Source of the DNA: FEB-35 sp050263095
Lineage (GTDB): Bacteria > Desulfobacterota > Deferrimicrobia > Deferrimicrobiales > Deferrimicrobiaceae
DNA: 20,788 nucleotides
Direction of reading: 5' to 3'
Assembly (NCBI GenBank): GCA_050263095.1
Contig: JBLNEW010000046.1
Coordinates: 1 to 20,788 of the forward strand
Under the pieces are notes generated by a model. The model was not told where the DNA came from. It was given only the letters and a program-made list of their open reading frames with translations, and searched no databases. How positions within the stretch are numbered: position 1 is the stretch's first letter; every line of letters starts with the position of its first letter. The translations under genes were made by a program, and so were the position numbers. Below, piece after piece: positions 6,417 through 15,181 of this stretch.

Positions 6417-7904
6417 ATGAGGACCTGTCCGACGAAAGAGGAATTCGTATCCCACGCAAGGAATTTCTCCGTCATCCCCGTATGGCAGGAGTTCCACGCC
6501 GATCTGGATACTCCGGTGTCCGCCTACTTGAAGATCGCCGCGAAGTTTCCCGACGACCACTTCCTGCTGGAGAGCGTCGAGGGGGGCGAGAAGTGGGCAA
6601 GGTATTCCTTCATAGGGTTCGATCCGTACCTCAAGTTCCGGGCCGACGGCAACAAGGCGGCGATACGGAAAGGGGGGAGCGGCGAGACGGTCGTGGCGCC
6701 GGGCGGCGATCCGCTGAAGGAGCTTGCGGGCATCCTCTCCGGGATACGATACCGGCAGGAAGCCGGACTGCCCAGGCTTTCGGGCGGCGCGGTGGGCTTC
6801 ATCGGCTACGACTACGTCAGGCACATAGAGAAAATTCCGGAAACAAGACCTTCCGAGGGGGCGCCGGACGCGCTCTTCCTGTTCCCTTCCCGCCTGGTAG
6901 TCTTCGACAACGTCAAGCATACGATCCTTATCGTCGCCCACGGGCAGGTCCGGGAGGGCGGTGGAGCGGGGGATGCCTACGACCGCTGCCGCCGGTCCAT
7001 CGACGAAGTCCGCGGCATCCTCCAGGGGCCGCTTCCATGGTCCGAGATCCCCCCCAGGCGCGATACGGCGGACCCCGTCTTCGACGTGCCTCGCGAATCG
7101 TTCCTTTCCCGGGTGCGCAAGGCGAAGGAGTACATCCGCGACGGGGAGATCATACAGGTCGTGCTCTCCAACCGGGCGCGCATGCGGACGGAGCGCTCAC
7201 CGTCGGAGGTCTACCGGGTCCTGCGCGCGCTCAACCCGTCGCCGTACATGTACCTCCTGAAATCGGGGGACCTGGCCGTCGTCGGATCGTCGCCGGAAAT
7301 CCTGGTACGGCTCGAAGGAGACCTGGTCCAGCTGCGCCCGATAGCGGGGACCCGCCCCAGGGGGTCCACGCCGGAGGAGGACCGGCGCCTGGAGACGGAG
7401 CTGTTGTCCGATCCGAAGGAGACGGCCGAGCACGTAATGCTGGTCGATCTCGGCCGGAACGACGTGGGACGCGTGGCAGATTGGGGAACGGTCAAGGTGG
7501 ACGAGATGATGTCGGTGGAGCGGTACTCCCACGTTATGCACATCGTATCGAACGTGGTCGGCAGGCTCCGCAAGGGGCTATCCGCATTCGACGTGCTTCG
7601 CGCCGCCTTTCCGGCCGGCACGGTGACGGGCGCGCCCAAGGTGCGGGCGATGGAGATCATCGAGGAGCTGGAGCCTTTCCGCAGGGGGATCTACGCGGGT
7701 GCGGTCGGGTATTTCGACCTCCAGGGCAGCATGGACTTCTGCATAACGATCCGAACCATCGTGATGAGGAACGGCGAGGCCGTAATCCAGGCGGGCGCCG
7801 GAATCGTGGCCGATTCGGACCCGGAGAAGGAGTGGGACGAGATCAGGAGCAAAACGCGGATCCTGTTCCGGGCGATCGGCGTCGACGAGGAGGGTCGCGC
7901 ATGA
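6417..7904 (+). CDS. trpE: Anthranilate synthase component I
   Basis: TrpE converts chorismate to anthranilate using ammonia supplied by the glutaminase component, the first committed step to tryptophan. The 495-residue length is normal. LLES at residues 50-53 is the tryptophan-binding feedback motif, so allosteric inhibition is likely retained; it also favours TrpE over PabB. The C-terminal chorismate-binding half includes VDLGRNDVGRV, FPAGTVTGAPKVRAMEII and the Gly-rich QAGAGIVADSDPEKEW. The ATG follows the SPOR stop by 6 bases and has AAGGGG nine bases upstream, lying inside the end of the SPOR gene. The end overlaps trpGD by ATGA, consistent with the equimolar synthesis that a two-subunit enzyme needs. 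Confidence 0.95.
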   Translation: MRTCPTKEEFVSHARNFSVIPVWQEFHADLDTPVSAYLKIAAKFPDDHFLLESVEGGEKWARYSFIGFDPYLKFRADGNKAAIRKGGSGETVVAPGGDPLKELAGILSGIRYRQEAGLPRLSGGAVGFIGYDYVRHIEKIPETRPSEGAPDALFLFPSRLVVFDNVKHTILIVAHGQVREGGGAGDAYDRCRRSIDEVRGILQGPLPWSEIPPRRDTADPVFDVPRESFLSRVRKAKEYIRDGEIIQVVLSNRARMRTERSPSEVYRVLRALNPSPYMYLLKSGDLAVVGSSPEILVRLEGDLVQLRPIAGTRPRGSTPEEDRRLETELLSDPKETAEHVMLVDLGRNDVGRVADWGTVKVDEMMSVERYSHVMHIVSNVVGRLRKGLSAFDVLRAAFPAGTVTGAPKVRAMEIIEELEPFRRGIYAGAVGYFDLQGSMDFCITIRTIVMRNGEAVIQAGAGIVADSDPEKEWDEIRSKTRILFRAIGVDEEGRA

Positions 7905-9520
7905 TCGCCGTCATCGACAATTACGATTCGTTCACATACAACCTCGTACAGTACCTGCGCGAGCTGGGAGCGGACGTCGACGTCTTCCGGAACGACGCGA
8001 TATCGGTCGCGGCGCTTGCCGACCTGAAACCGTCCGGAATCGTCATTTCACCCGGCCCCGGGGGGCCGGATGACGCGGGAATCTCGCTCGAGGCGGTTCG
8101 GGCGTTCGCTGACCGCGTCCCGATCCTGGGGGTCTGCCTCGGGCACCAGTGCATCGGGCAGGCTTTCGGCGGCAAGGTGGTCCATGCCCAGGCCCTGATG
8201 CACGGGAAGACCTCGAGAATCCGGCACAACGGCAAGGGCATATTTTCACTGCTCGAAAACCCGATGACCGCAACGAGATATCACTCTCTCGCCCTCGAGA
8301 AGGCGACGCTGCCGTCCGAGCTTGAGGTAAGCGCGGAATCGGAAGACGGCGAGATCATGGGGATCCGGCACGTGTCACGCCCCATCTTCGGCGTCCAGTT
8401 CCACCCCGAATCGGTCCTCACGCAGTACGGGATGCGGATACTCGAGAATTTCCTCTCGCTTATCGACCCGCAGCAGCCGGTCCTGCGGTGCTTCCGCAAC
8501 ATCAGGGAGGCGATCTCCGAGGCGGCCGCGGGAAAGGACCTGTCGCCGGACGGAATGCGCGACGCAATGAGGATGATCATGGAAGGGGAGGCCACGCCCG
8601 CCCAGATCGCCTCCTTCCTGTCCTGCCTCGCGATGAAGGGGGAAACGACGGCGGAGATAGCTGCGGCGACCGACGTCATGAGGCAGAAGGCGGTGCGGAT
8701 CCACCCGCCGCCGGGCGAGGATGTGCTGGACACATGCGGGACCGGCGGGGACCGCGCCGGCACCTTCAACATATCGACGACGGTGGCGTTCGTCGCCGCC
8801 GGTGCGGGGATACGGGTGGCGAAGCACGGAAACCGGTCCGTGACGAGCAGGTCCGGGAGCGCGGACGTCCTGGAGGCGCTGGGGATGGACCTCGCCGCCC
8901 CGGCGTCCGAGGTTCAGAGGGCTCTCGACGAGGCGGGGATCACCTTCATGTTCGCCCCGAAATTCCACGCCGCCATGAAATACGCCATAGGACCGAGGCG
9001 CGAGATCGGCATACGGACGATTTTCAACATACTCGGCCCCTTGAGCAATCCCGCCGGCGCAAACTGCCAGATGGTCGGCGTGTTCAGCGAGGAGCTGGGG
9101 GAAACCTACGCCCGCGTCCTTGCGGAGCTGGGGCACCGGCGCGCCTTCGTGGTCCACGGCACCGACGGCATGGACGAAGTGACGCTGTCCGCCCCGAGCA
9201 TAGTGTGGGACGTAAGGAAAGGCGCCGTGAAGCGATACCTCTTCGATCCAAGGTCGGTCGGGTTCGAATACGCCTCCATGGCGGAACTGAAAGGCGGGGA
9301 TGCGGCCGTGAACGCGGGGATACTCAAGGGTATCTTATCGGGGGCTAAGGGACCGGGGCGCCAGGCCACGGTGCTGAACGCGGCGTTCGCCATCGTCGCC
9401 GGCGGGAAGGCGGAAGACGTACGGGAGGGGATCGAGGCGGCGGCCAGGTCGATCGATTCGGGGGCGGCGATGTCGCGCCTCAAGGCGTTTCTCGCCGTCC
9501 TCGGGGCCGGGACTGCGTAA
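7901..9520 (+). CDS. trpGD: Fused anthranilate synthase glutaminase / anthranilate phosphoribosyltransferase
   Basis: This 539-residue fusion combines two steps. Residues 1 to about 190 are a class I glutamine amidotransferase giving ammonia to TrpE, with Cys79 in GVCLGHQ and His168-Pro-Glu170 in VQFHPES as the catalytic triad. From about residue 197 is TrpD, which transfers a phosphoribosyl group from PRPP to anthranilate. It has DTCGTGGDRAGTFNIST for PRPP binding, KHGNRSVTSRSGSADVLEALG, and FNILGPLSNPA. The domains are joined without a stop or frameshift, the same order and nearly the same size as the E. coli fusion. The start codon overlaps the trpE stop (ATGA). The frame remains open backwards through trpE by chance of base composition, so the upstream extension is not real. 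Confidence 0.95.
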   Translation: MIAVIDNYDSFTYNLVQYLRELGADVDVFRNDAISVAALADLKPSGIVISPGPGGPDDAGISLEAVRAFADRVPILGVCLGHQCIGQAFGGKVVHAQALMHGKTSRIRHNGKGIFSLLENPMTATRYHSLALEKATLPSELEVSAESEDGEIMGIRHVSRPIFGVQFHPESVLTQYGMRILENFLSLIDPQQPVLRCFRNIREAISEAAAGKDLSPDGMRDAMRMIMEGEATPAQIASFLSCLAMKGETTAEIAAATDVMRQKAVRIHPPPGEDVLDTCGTGGDRAGTFNISTTVAFVAAGAGIRVAKHGNRSVTSRSGSADVLEALGMDLAAPASEVQRALDEAGITFMFAPKFHAAMKYAIGPRREIGIRTIFNILGPLSNPAGANCQMVGVFSEELGETYARVLAELGHRRAFVVHGTDGMDEVTLSAPSIVWDVRKGAVKRYLFDPRSVGFEYASMAELKGGDAAVNAGILKGILSGAKGPGRQATVLNAAFAIVAGGKAEDVREGIEAAARSIDSGAAMSRLKAFLAVLGAGTA

Positions 9521-9528
9521 GGCGGAAG

Positions 9529-10323
9529 ATGGCATCGCATCTCGAAAGAATCGTCTCCGGCGTACGGGAGGAGCTGCAAAAAAGGAAAGGGGCCGCTCCG
9601 TTCGGCGAAGTCTCGGAACGCGCCGCGGGGAACATCAGGCGGCGGGACATCCGGGAAGGGCTCAAGCATGGGCCGGGGGTCATCGCGGAGATCAAGCGGG
9701 CGTCCCCGTCGAGGGGATGGATCAGCAGGGACCTCGACGCGGCGGATACGGCGAGGGCGTATGCGCAAGCGGGCGCCTGCGCGGTCTCGGTGCTCACGGA
9801 GGGACGATTTTTCGGGGGCTCGCTCGCGGACCTGTCTTCCGCAAGCGAGGCGATCGGAACCATCCCGGCGTTGCGCAAGGACTTCATCCTGGACGAATAC
9901 ATGATCGCCGAGTCACGGGCATACGGGGCCGACCTTGTCCTGCTGATAGTCGCCGTGCTGGGAAAAGAGACCGGCAGGATGATCCGGGCGGCCGCGGAAT
10001 TCGGACTGGAGGCGCTCGTGGAGGTGCACGACGAGGAGGAGATGAAGATCGCCGCCGGGGCGGGCGCCGCGATCATCGGGATCAACAACCGCGACCTTTC
10101 GACCCTGCGGGTGGATCCTGAGACTTCGCGCCGGCTGCTGCCGCTGGCGCCCGCGAACGCGTTGAAGGTCGTGGAGAGCGGCATATCGTCCCCCGACGAA
10201 GTGCGGCGGTTCCATGCGATGGGAGCGGACGCTTTCCTGGTCGGGGAGGCCCTGGTCAGGTCCGGCGACCCCGGGGAATCCTTGAGGGCAATTTTAGGCA
10301 AATCCAGCCGACATACGGCGTGA
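9529..10323 (+). CDS. trpC: Indole-3-glycerol-phosphate synthase
   Basis: This 264-residue TIM-barrel enzyme closes the indole ring from carboxyphenylaminodeoxyribulose phosphate. Expected catalytic residues are present: Glu54 and Lys56 in VIAEIKRASPS, Lys117 in LRKDFIL, Glu165 in LVEVH, Asn186 in GINNRDL, and Glu216-Ser217 in VVESGI. It stands alone and is not fused to trpF as in enterics; trpF is a separate gene further on. The ATG follows the trpGD stop by 8 bases, with an AAGG in that gap serving as ribosome site. Confidence 0.95.
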   Translation: MASHLERIVSGVREELQKRKGAAPFGEVSERAAGNIRRRDIREGLKHGPGVIAEIKRASPSRGWISRDLDAADTARAYAQAGACAVSVLTEGRFFGGSLADLSSASEAIGTIPALRKDFILDEYMIAESRAYGADLVLLIVAVLGKETGRMIRAAAEFGLEALVEVHDEEEMKIAAGAGAAIIGINNRDLSTLRVDPETSRRLLPLAPANALKVVESGISSPDEVRRFHAMGADAFLVGEALVRSGDPGESLRAILGKSSRHTA

Positions 10324-10324
10324 A

Positions 10325-10330
10325 AAGGAG
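10325..10330 (+). promoter_or_regulatory. Ribosome binding site fixing the trpB2 start
   Basis: AAGGAG stands 7 bases before the ATG at 10338. It favours that ATG over the GTG at 10320, which overlaps the trpC stop but has no such site. Confidence 0.7.
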
Positions 10331-10337
10331 CGTTGAG

Positions 10338-11696
10338 ATGGAAACGAAGTTCATCCTGAAGGACTCGGAAATTCCGAAAGCCTGGTACAACATCATGGCC
10401 GACATGCCCAATCCGCCGGCGCCGGTGCTGCACCCCGGGACCGGGAAACCGGTTACCCCGGACGATCTCGCGCCTCTCTTCCCGATGTCGCTCATCGAGC
10501 AGGAGGTCGCCTCGCAGCGTTTCATCCCTATTCCGGAGGAGGTCAGGAAGATCTACGCGTTGTGGCGGCCCGCCCCGATGTACCGGGCGAAGAGGCTCGA
10601 GGCGGCCCTGGGCACCAAGTCGCGCATCTACTACAAGTACGAAGGCGTGAGCCCGGCGGGGAGCCACAAGCCGAACACCTCCATTCCACAGGCGTTCTAC
10701 AACAAGATGGCCGGCAGGAAGCGGATCGCCACCGAGACGGGAGCCGGACAATGGGGATCGGCGCTCGCGCTGGGGGCTTCGTTTTTCGGCCTGGAGGCGA
10801 AGGTCTACATGGTCAAGGTAAGCTACCGCCAGAAGCCGTACCGTCGGATGCTGATGGAGGCTTACGGGGCTTCCGTGGTCCCTTCACCGAGCCAGGACAC
10901 CAACAGCGGAAGGCAGATACTGGCCGGCGATCCCGAATCGCCCGGCTCGCTCGGCATCGCGATCAGCGAGGCCGTGGAGGACGCGGCGACGAGGCAGGAC
11001 ACCAGTTACGCGCTCGGGTCCGTGCTGAACCACGTGCTGCTGCACCAGACCGTGATCGGGCTGGAGTGCCAGGAGCAGATGAAGATGGCGAACGACTACC
11101 CGGACGTTGTCATAGGCTGCTGCGGCGGCGGGAGCAACCTCGCCGGCATAGGGTTCCCGTTCCTGAGGGACAAGATAGCCGGCTCGAAGAATCCGCGCGT
11201 CATCGCCGTTGAGCCGGCGTCCTGCCCCACGCTTACCAAGGGCGTGTACGCCTACGATTTCGGCGACACCGCCCGGCTTACGCCGCTGGTCAAGATGTAC
11301 ACTCTCGGGCACGACTTCGTCCCCGCCGGGATCCACGCGGGGGGGCTCCGGTACCATGGCGATTCGCCTCTGGTAAGCCAGCTCTATCACGAGGGGCTGA
11401 TCGAGGCGCAGTCCTATCCCCAGACGGTCGTATTCAAGAGCGCGCTCGTCTTCGCCAGGTCGGAGGGCATACTTCCGGCGCCGGAATCGTCGCACGCCAT
11501 CCACAGCGCGATCGTGGAAGCCAAAAAGGCGGACGAGGAGGGCAAGAAGAAGTCCATTCTATTCAACCTGAGCGGGCACGGGTTCTTCGACCTTGCCGCG
11601 TACGATGATTTCCTTGCGGGAAGGCTGGTCGACCACGAGCATCCGGGAAGCGAGATCAAGGAAGCGCTCGGGCGGCTTCCCAAGGTGGGGGCGTAA
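10338..11696 (+). CDS. trpB2: Tryptophan synthase beta chain, TrpB2 type
   Basis: This 452-residue PLP enzyme belongs to the long TrpB2 branch, not the standard one. It has an N-terminal extension of about 50 residues, PLP-binding Lys111 in SHKPN instead of HKIN, Glu133 in the catalytic ETGAGQWG, and the phosphate-binding GGGSN at 263-267. TrpB2 proteins can condense indole with serine. Some act without tight TrpA binding, and proposed roles include indole salvage or serine deamination. It lies between trpC and trpF, 14 bases after trpC. A standard trpB lies two genes downstream, next to trpA, and is the more likely TrpA partner. Subfamily assignment is firm; its physiological job is inference. 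Confidence 0.9.
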   Translation: METKFILKDSEIPKAWYNIMADMPNPPAPVLHPGTGKPVTPDDLAPLFPMSLIEQEVASQRFIPIPEEVRKIYALWRPAPMYRAKRLEAALGTKSRIYYKYEGVSPAGSHKPNTSIPQAFYNKMAGRKRIATETGAGQWGSALALGASFFGLEAKVYMVKVSYRQKPYRRMLMEAYGASVVPSPSQDTNSGRQILAGDPESPGSLGIAISEAVEDAATRQDTSYALGSVLNHVLLHQTVIGLECQEQMKMANDYPDVVIGCCGGGSNLAGIGFPFLRDKIAGSKNPRVIAVEPASCPTLTKGVYAYDFGDTARLTPLVKMYTLGHDFVPAGIHAGGLRYHGDSPLVSQLYHEGLIEAQSYPQTVVFKSALVFARSEGILPAPESSHAIHSAIVEAKKADEEGKKKSILFNLSGHGFFDLAAYDDFLAGRLVDHEHPGSEIKEALGRLPKVGA

Positions 11697-11708
11697 GGTT
11701 TTCTCGAA

Positions 11709-12347
11709 ATGTTCAAGATAAAGATCTGCGGAATAACGTCCGCGGAGGATGCGTCGATGGCCGCTTCGTTCGGGGCGGACGCGATCGGGATCAATTTCTA
11801 CAAGGGATCCCGTCGCTACGTTCCGGCGTCCGAGGCGGCGCCGATAGTCGCGGCGGTCAAGGGAAAAGCCGTTCCGGTGGCGGTCTTCGTCAACGAGCTT
11901 CCGGAGGCCATCGAGGAGGTATGCAGAAGGCTCCGCATCGAGGTGGTCCAGCTTTCCGGCCACGAGCCGCCCGCAGTCGCCATGCGGCTTAAAATCAAAC
12001 GGATCAAGGCGGTGCACGTCAGGGACGGCTCCGAGCTGGTCTCGTACGGCAGGTATCCTTGCGAGGCTTTTCTGCTGGATGCAGCCGTCCCGGGGGAATA
12101 CGGCGGGACCGGGAAAGCCCTGGACTGGGAAAAGATCGGGCGCATGGCCCCCGGAAAACCGTGGATTCTCGCGGGCGGCCTGACGGCCGGCAATGTCGCC
12201 GCCGCCATCCGCGCGGCCCGCCCGCATGCGGTAGACGTCGCCAGCGGCGTGGAGACCGTCCCGGGGAGAAAAGACCCGATGAAGGTGAAGTCTTTCATTA
12301 ACAACGCAAAAGAAGGGTTCGATATTGCAGGCATATCCAAAGTATAA
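11709..12347 (+). CDS. trpF: Phosphoribosylanthranilate isomerase
   Basis: TrpF isomerises phosphoribosylanthranilate to the substrate of TrpC. The 212-residue protein has Cys7 in KICGIT as catalytic base, Asp124 in LLDA as catalytic acid, the GGTGK loop at 132-136 and the phosphate-binding LAGGL and VDVASGVE segments. It is unfused. The ATG follows the trpB2 stop by 12 bases. The last 23 bases overlap the beginning of trpB1, in another frame. Confidence 0.94.
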   Translation: MFKIKICGITSAEDASMAASFGADAIGINFYKGSRRYVPASEAAPIVAAVKGKAVPVAVFVNELPEAIEEVCRRLRIEVVQLSGHEPPAVAMRLKIKRIKAVHVRDGSELVSYGRYPCEAFLLDAAVPGEYGGTGKALDWEKIGRMAPGKPWILAGGLTAGNVAAAIRAARPHAVDVASGVETVPGRKDPMKVKSFINNAKEGFDIAGISKV

Positions 12348-13542
12348 ATGGCCGGACAGGCTGGGGCACTTCGGTCCCTTCGGCGGGCGATACGTCGCGG
12401 AAACGCTCATGACGGCCCTGGTCGACCTTGAGGAGGCGTACCGGAAGGCAAGCCGCGACCGCCGGTTCGCCGCGGAACTGGCGGGGCTCCTGAGCAATTA
12501 CGCAGGCCGTCCGACTCCTTTGTACTTCGCAAGCCGGCTGACCGAGAAGGCCGGTGGGGCCAGGATATTCCTCAAGCGGGAGGATCTCGCCCACACGGGC
12601 TCCCACAAGATCAACAACACGCTCGGCCAGGGACTTCTAGCGATGCGCATGGGCAAGAAAAGGATCATCGCCGAGACGGGGGCCGGGCAGCACGGAGTCG
12701 CGACCGCAACCGTCTGCGCCAAGATGGGCGTTTCATGCGCGGTGTACATGGGCTCGGAGGACGTGCGCCGCCAGGAGCTCAACGTGTTCCGGATGCGCCT
12801 GCTGGGCGCGGAAGTGATCCCGGTCGAGTCGGGGAGCAAAACGCTGAAGGACGCCATGAACGAGGCGCTCAGGGACTGGGTGACCAACGTGCGGACCACG
12901 CACTACCTGATCGGATCCACCGCGGGGCCGCACCCGTACCCTATGATGGTCCGCGACTTCCAGACCGTGATCGGAAGGGAAGCGACGCGGCAGTTCCGGG
13001 AGCAGGCGGGCGGGCTCCCGTCCGCCGTGGTCGCATGCGTCGGCGGCGGCAGCAACGCGATGGGAATATTCACGCCGTTCATTCCAAGGAAAAAGGTCCG
13101 CCTGGTGGGCGTAGAGGCCGCCGGGTTCGGCCTTTCGACCGGCAGGCACGGCGCCACGCTGTGCAGGGGGCGCATAGGCGTGCTGCACGGCAGCAAGTCC
13201 TTCGTGATACAGGACGGGGACGGCCAGATACGCGAAGCGCACTCGATTTCCGCCGGGCTGGATTACCCGGGAGTGGGACCGGAACACGCCTTGCTCAAAA
13301 CCACCGGACGCGCCGAGTACGTGGCCGTTACGGACGAGCAGGCGCTGGAGGGATTCGATCTCCTGTCGCGATGGGAAGGGATTCTTCCCGCGCTGGAATC
13401 TTCGCACGCGGTCGCATACGGGTTCCGCCTCGCGCGCAGGATGCGGCGCTCCCAGTCGATCATAATCAACCTATCCGGGAGGGGGGACAAGGACATCGAC
13501 ATCGTCGCCGGCAGGACGGGAGGGATACGTGTCGCGCATTGA
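12325..13542 (+). CDS. trpB: Tryptophan synthase beta chain, standard TrpB1 type
   Basis: TrpB condenses indole, channelled from TrpA, with serine to make tryptophan. The 405-residue protein starts like its family (FGPFGGRYVAETLM) and has PLP Lys95 in SHKIN, Glu117 in AETGAGQHG, the CVGGGSNAMG phosphate loop (240-244) and SSHAVAYG near the end. The start is a TTG at 12325, with AGAAGGG seven bases upstream, inside trpF. No ATG in frame could keep the conserved N-terminus. Its 3' end overlaps trpA by 14 bases, consistent with paired synthesis of the two subunits. Confidence 0.95.
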   Translation: MQAYPKYKWPDRLGHFGPFGGRYVAETLMTALVDLEEAYRKASRDRRFAAELAGLLSNYAGRPTPLYFASRLTEKAGGARIFLKREDLAHTGSHKINNTLGQGLLAMRMGKKRIIAETGAGQHGVATATVCAKMGVSCAVYMGSEDVRRQELNVFRMRLLGAEVIPVESGSKTLKDAMNEALRDWVTNVRTTHYLIGSTAGPHPYPMMVRDFQTVIGREATRQFREQAGGLPSAVVACVGGGSNAMGIFTPFIPRKKVRLVGVEAAGFGLSTGRHGATLCRGRIGVLHGSKSFVIQDGDGQIREAHSISAGLDYPGVGPEHALLKTTGRAEYVAVTDEQALEGFDLLSRWEGILPALESSHAVAYGFRLARRMRRSQSIIINLSGRGDKDIDIVAGRTGGIRVAH

Positions 13543-14326
13543 GGGGGCATTCGCCTCCCTGAAGGAGCGCGGTGAAAAGGGCCTGGTCGTGTACCTGACG
13601 GCCGGAGACCCGGACGCGCGCGCCTCGCTTTCCTACATGCGCGCAGCCGCCGACGCCGGGGCTGACATCCTAGAGGTGGGGATCCCGTTCTCCGACCCGA
13701 TGGCCGACGGCCCCACCATCCAGGCCGCCGCACGCAGGGCACTGGATGCGGGCATGACGACCGCGCGCGCACTCTCCCTGATTTCCGGGTTTCGAAGGAC
13801 GCATTCCACCGTTCCGTTGGTGGTTTTCGGATATTACAACCCGTTCTTCAGGTATGGAGCGGGCCGGTTCTGCCGGGATGCGCGCAGCGCCGGGGCGGAC
13901 GGCGTCCTCGTCGTGGACCTGCCTTGCGAGGAATCGGGCGAGATGCTGCCGGAGATCCGGCGGGAGGGATTGGACTGGATCCCCCTCGTTTCCCCGACGA
14001 GCGGCCCGGATCGGATCCGAAGGGCAGTCGCATTGGGATCCGGATTCCTGTACCTTATATCGGTGACAGGCATCACCGGGGCGCGGAAAACGCTTCCCAG
14101 GGGTATCGCCGCGTGGGCGGGAACGGTGAAGGGCAGGACCGACCTTCCCGTCGCGGTGGGATTCGGAATCTCTTCGCCCGGAATGGCGAGGGCCGCGGCG
14201 CGGACCGCCGATGCGGCGGTCGTAGGCAGCGCCTGCGTGAAGGTGGTCGAGGCGCACGGCGCGTCACGAACCGGGCCGGGCGCGCTCATGCGGTTCGTGC
14301 GTTCCCTCAAAAAAGAATTGAGGTGA
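13529..14326 (+). CDS. trpA: Tryptophan synthase alpha chain
   Basis: TrpA splits indole-3-glycerol phosphate into indole and glyceraldehyde-3-phosphate and passes indole to TrpB. The 265-residue TIM barrel has catalytic Glu49 in LEVGIPFSDP and Asp60 in MADGP, plus the VTGITGAR and VGFGIS phosphate-binding segments. The start is a GTG within the end of trpB. Stop and next start (accD) are 6 bases apart, so transcription probably continues into accD. Confidence 0.95.
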   Translation: MSRIEGAFASLKERGEKGLVVYLTAGDPDARASLSYMRAAADAGADILEVGIPFSDPMADGPTIQAAARRALDAGMTTARALSLISGFRRTHSTVPLVVFGYYNPFFRYGAGRFCRDARSAGADGVLVVDLPCEESGEMLPEIRREGLDWIPLVSPTSGPDRIRRAVALGSGFLYLISVTGITGARKTLPRGIAAWAGTVKGRTDLPVAVGFGISSPGMARAAARTADAAVVGSACVKVVEAHGASRTGPGALMRFVRSLKKELR

Positions 14327-14332
14327 CCGAAG

Positions 14333-15181
14333 ATGCCCATCCGGCTGTTCCGCAGGAAGGACGAAGGGGAAAAGAAGATCAAGATCCCGGAAGGGATGTG
14401 GATCAAGTGCGACGCCTGCCTCGAGATCATCTACAAGCCCGAGGTCGAGAGGAACCTGAACGTCTGCCCCAAGTGCAACTACCATTTCCGCATCCCGGCG
14501 ATGGAGCGGATCCGCGCCGTGACCGACGAGGGCACCTTCCAGGAATTCGGAGAGGACCTCGAGTCGGTGGACATGCTTTCATTCACCGACACGAAGAAAT
14601 ACACGGACCGGCTGAAGGAGTCCAAGAAGAAGACGGGGAGGAAAGAGGCTGTCATCACCGGGACGGCGGCTATAAACGGGATCGACGTCGTGCTTGCCGT
14701 CCTCGACTTCGAGTTCCTCGGAGGCTCGATGGGGTGCGTGGTCGGCGAGAAGGTCGCGGCCGCCGGAGAGGCGGCCAGGGAGCTCTCGCGCCCCTTCATA
14801 ATCTTCAGCGCGTCCGGCGGCGCCAGGATGCAGGAAGGGACGCTCTCGCTCATGCAGATGGCGAAGACAAGCGCCGCCCTCGCAAGGCTTGCCGACGCCC
14901 GCATCCCGTTCATCAGCGTGCTTACGGATCCGACCACCGGGGGGGTCGCCGCCAGCTTCGCGATGCTCGGGGACATAATCATATCGGAGCCGGGGGCTCT
15001 TATCGGCTTCGCAGGACCGCGCGTCATCGAGCAGACCATAAAGCAGAAGCTTCCGGAGGGATTCCAGCGTGCCGAGTTCCTCCTCGAGCACGGGATGATC
15101 GACATCATCGTGGAGCGGACGCGTCTCAAGCCTACGCTTACGCAGATCCTCCGGTTCCTTACGGCGCCCCCCGGGAAATGA
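14333..15181 (+). CDS. accD: Acetyl-CoA carboxylase carboxyltransferase subunit beta
   Basis: AccD, with AccA, transfers CO2 from carboxybiotin to acetyl-CoA to form malonyl-CoA for fatty-acid synthesis. The 282-residue protein carries the N-terminal zinc ribbon (Cys26, 29, 45, 48 in CDAC and CPKC). The crotonase-like body includes GGSMGCVVGEK, the oxyanion segment SASGGARMQEG, and TDPTTGGVAASFAMLGD. GAGGTGA lies a few bases upstream of the ATG. The gene ends in ATGA with the folC start. An accD-folC pair is common in bacteria. accA is not in this window. Confidence 0.95.
   Translation: MPIRLFRRKDEGEKKIKIPEGMWIKCDACLEIIYKPEVERNLNVCPKCNYHFRIPAMERIRAVTDEGTFQEFGEDLESVDMLSFTDTKKYTDRLKESKKKTGRKEAVITGTAAINGIDVVLAVLDFEFLGGSMGCVVGEKVAAAGEAARELSRPFIIFSASGGARMQEGTLSLMQMAKTSAALARLADARIPFISVLTDPTTGGVAASFAMLGDIIISEPGALIGFAGPRVIEQTIKQKLPEGFQRAEFLLEHGMIDIIVERTRLKPTLTQILRFLTAPPGK

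Noticed and set aside
6405..6417. Trp leader peptide or attenuator before trpE
   Set aside because: Only 6 bases separate the SPOR stop from the trpE ATG; there is no room and no run of Trp codons.
6407..7900. A long open frame running through trpE in the trpGD frame
   Set aside because: Its translation is Arg/Gly/Pro-rich with no family resemblance, while the overlapping trpE frame is unmistakable. The frame is open only because of high G+C; the real protein starts at the ATG at 7901.
13924..15177. Upstream extension of the folC frame through trpA and accD
   Set aside because: It lies over two well-conserved genes in other frames and reads as low-complexity sequence. The folC start is the ATGA overlap at 15178.
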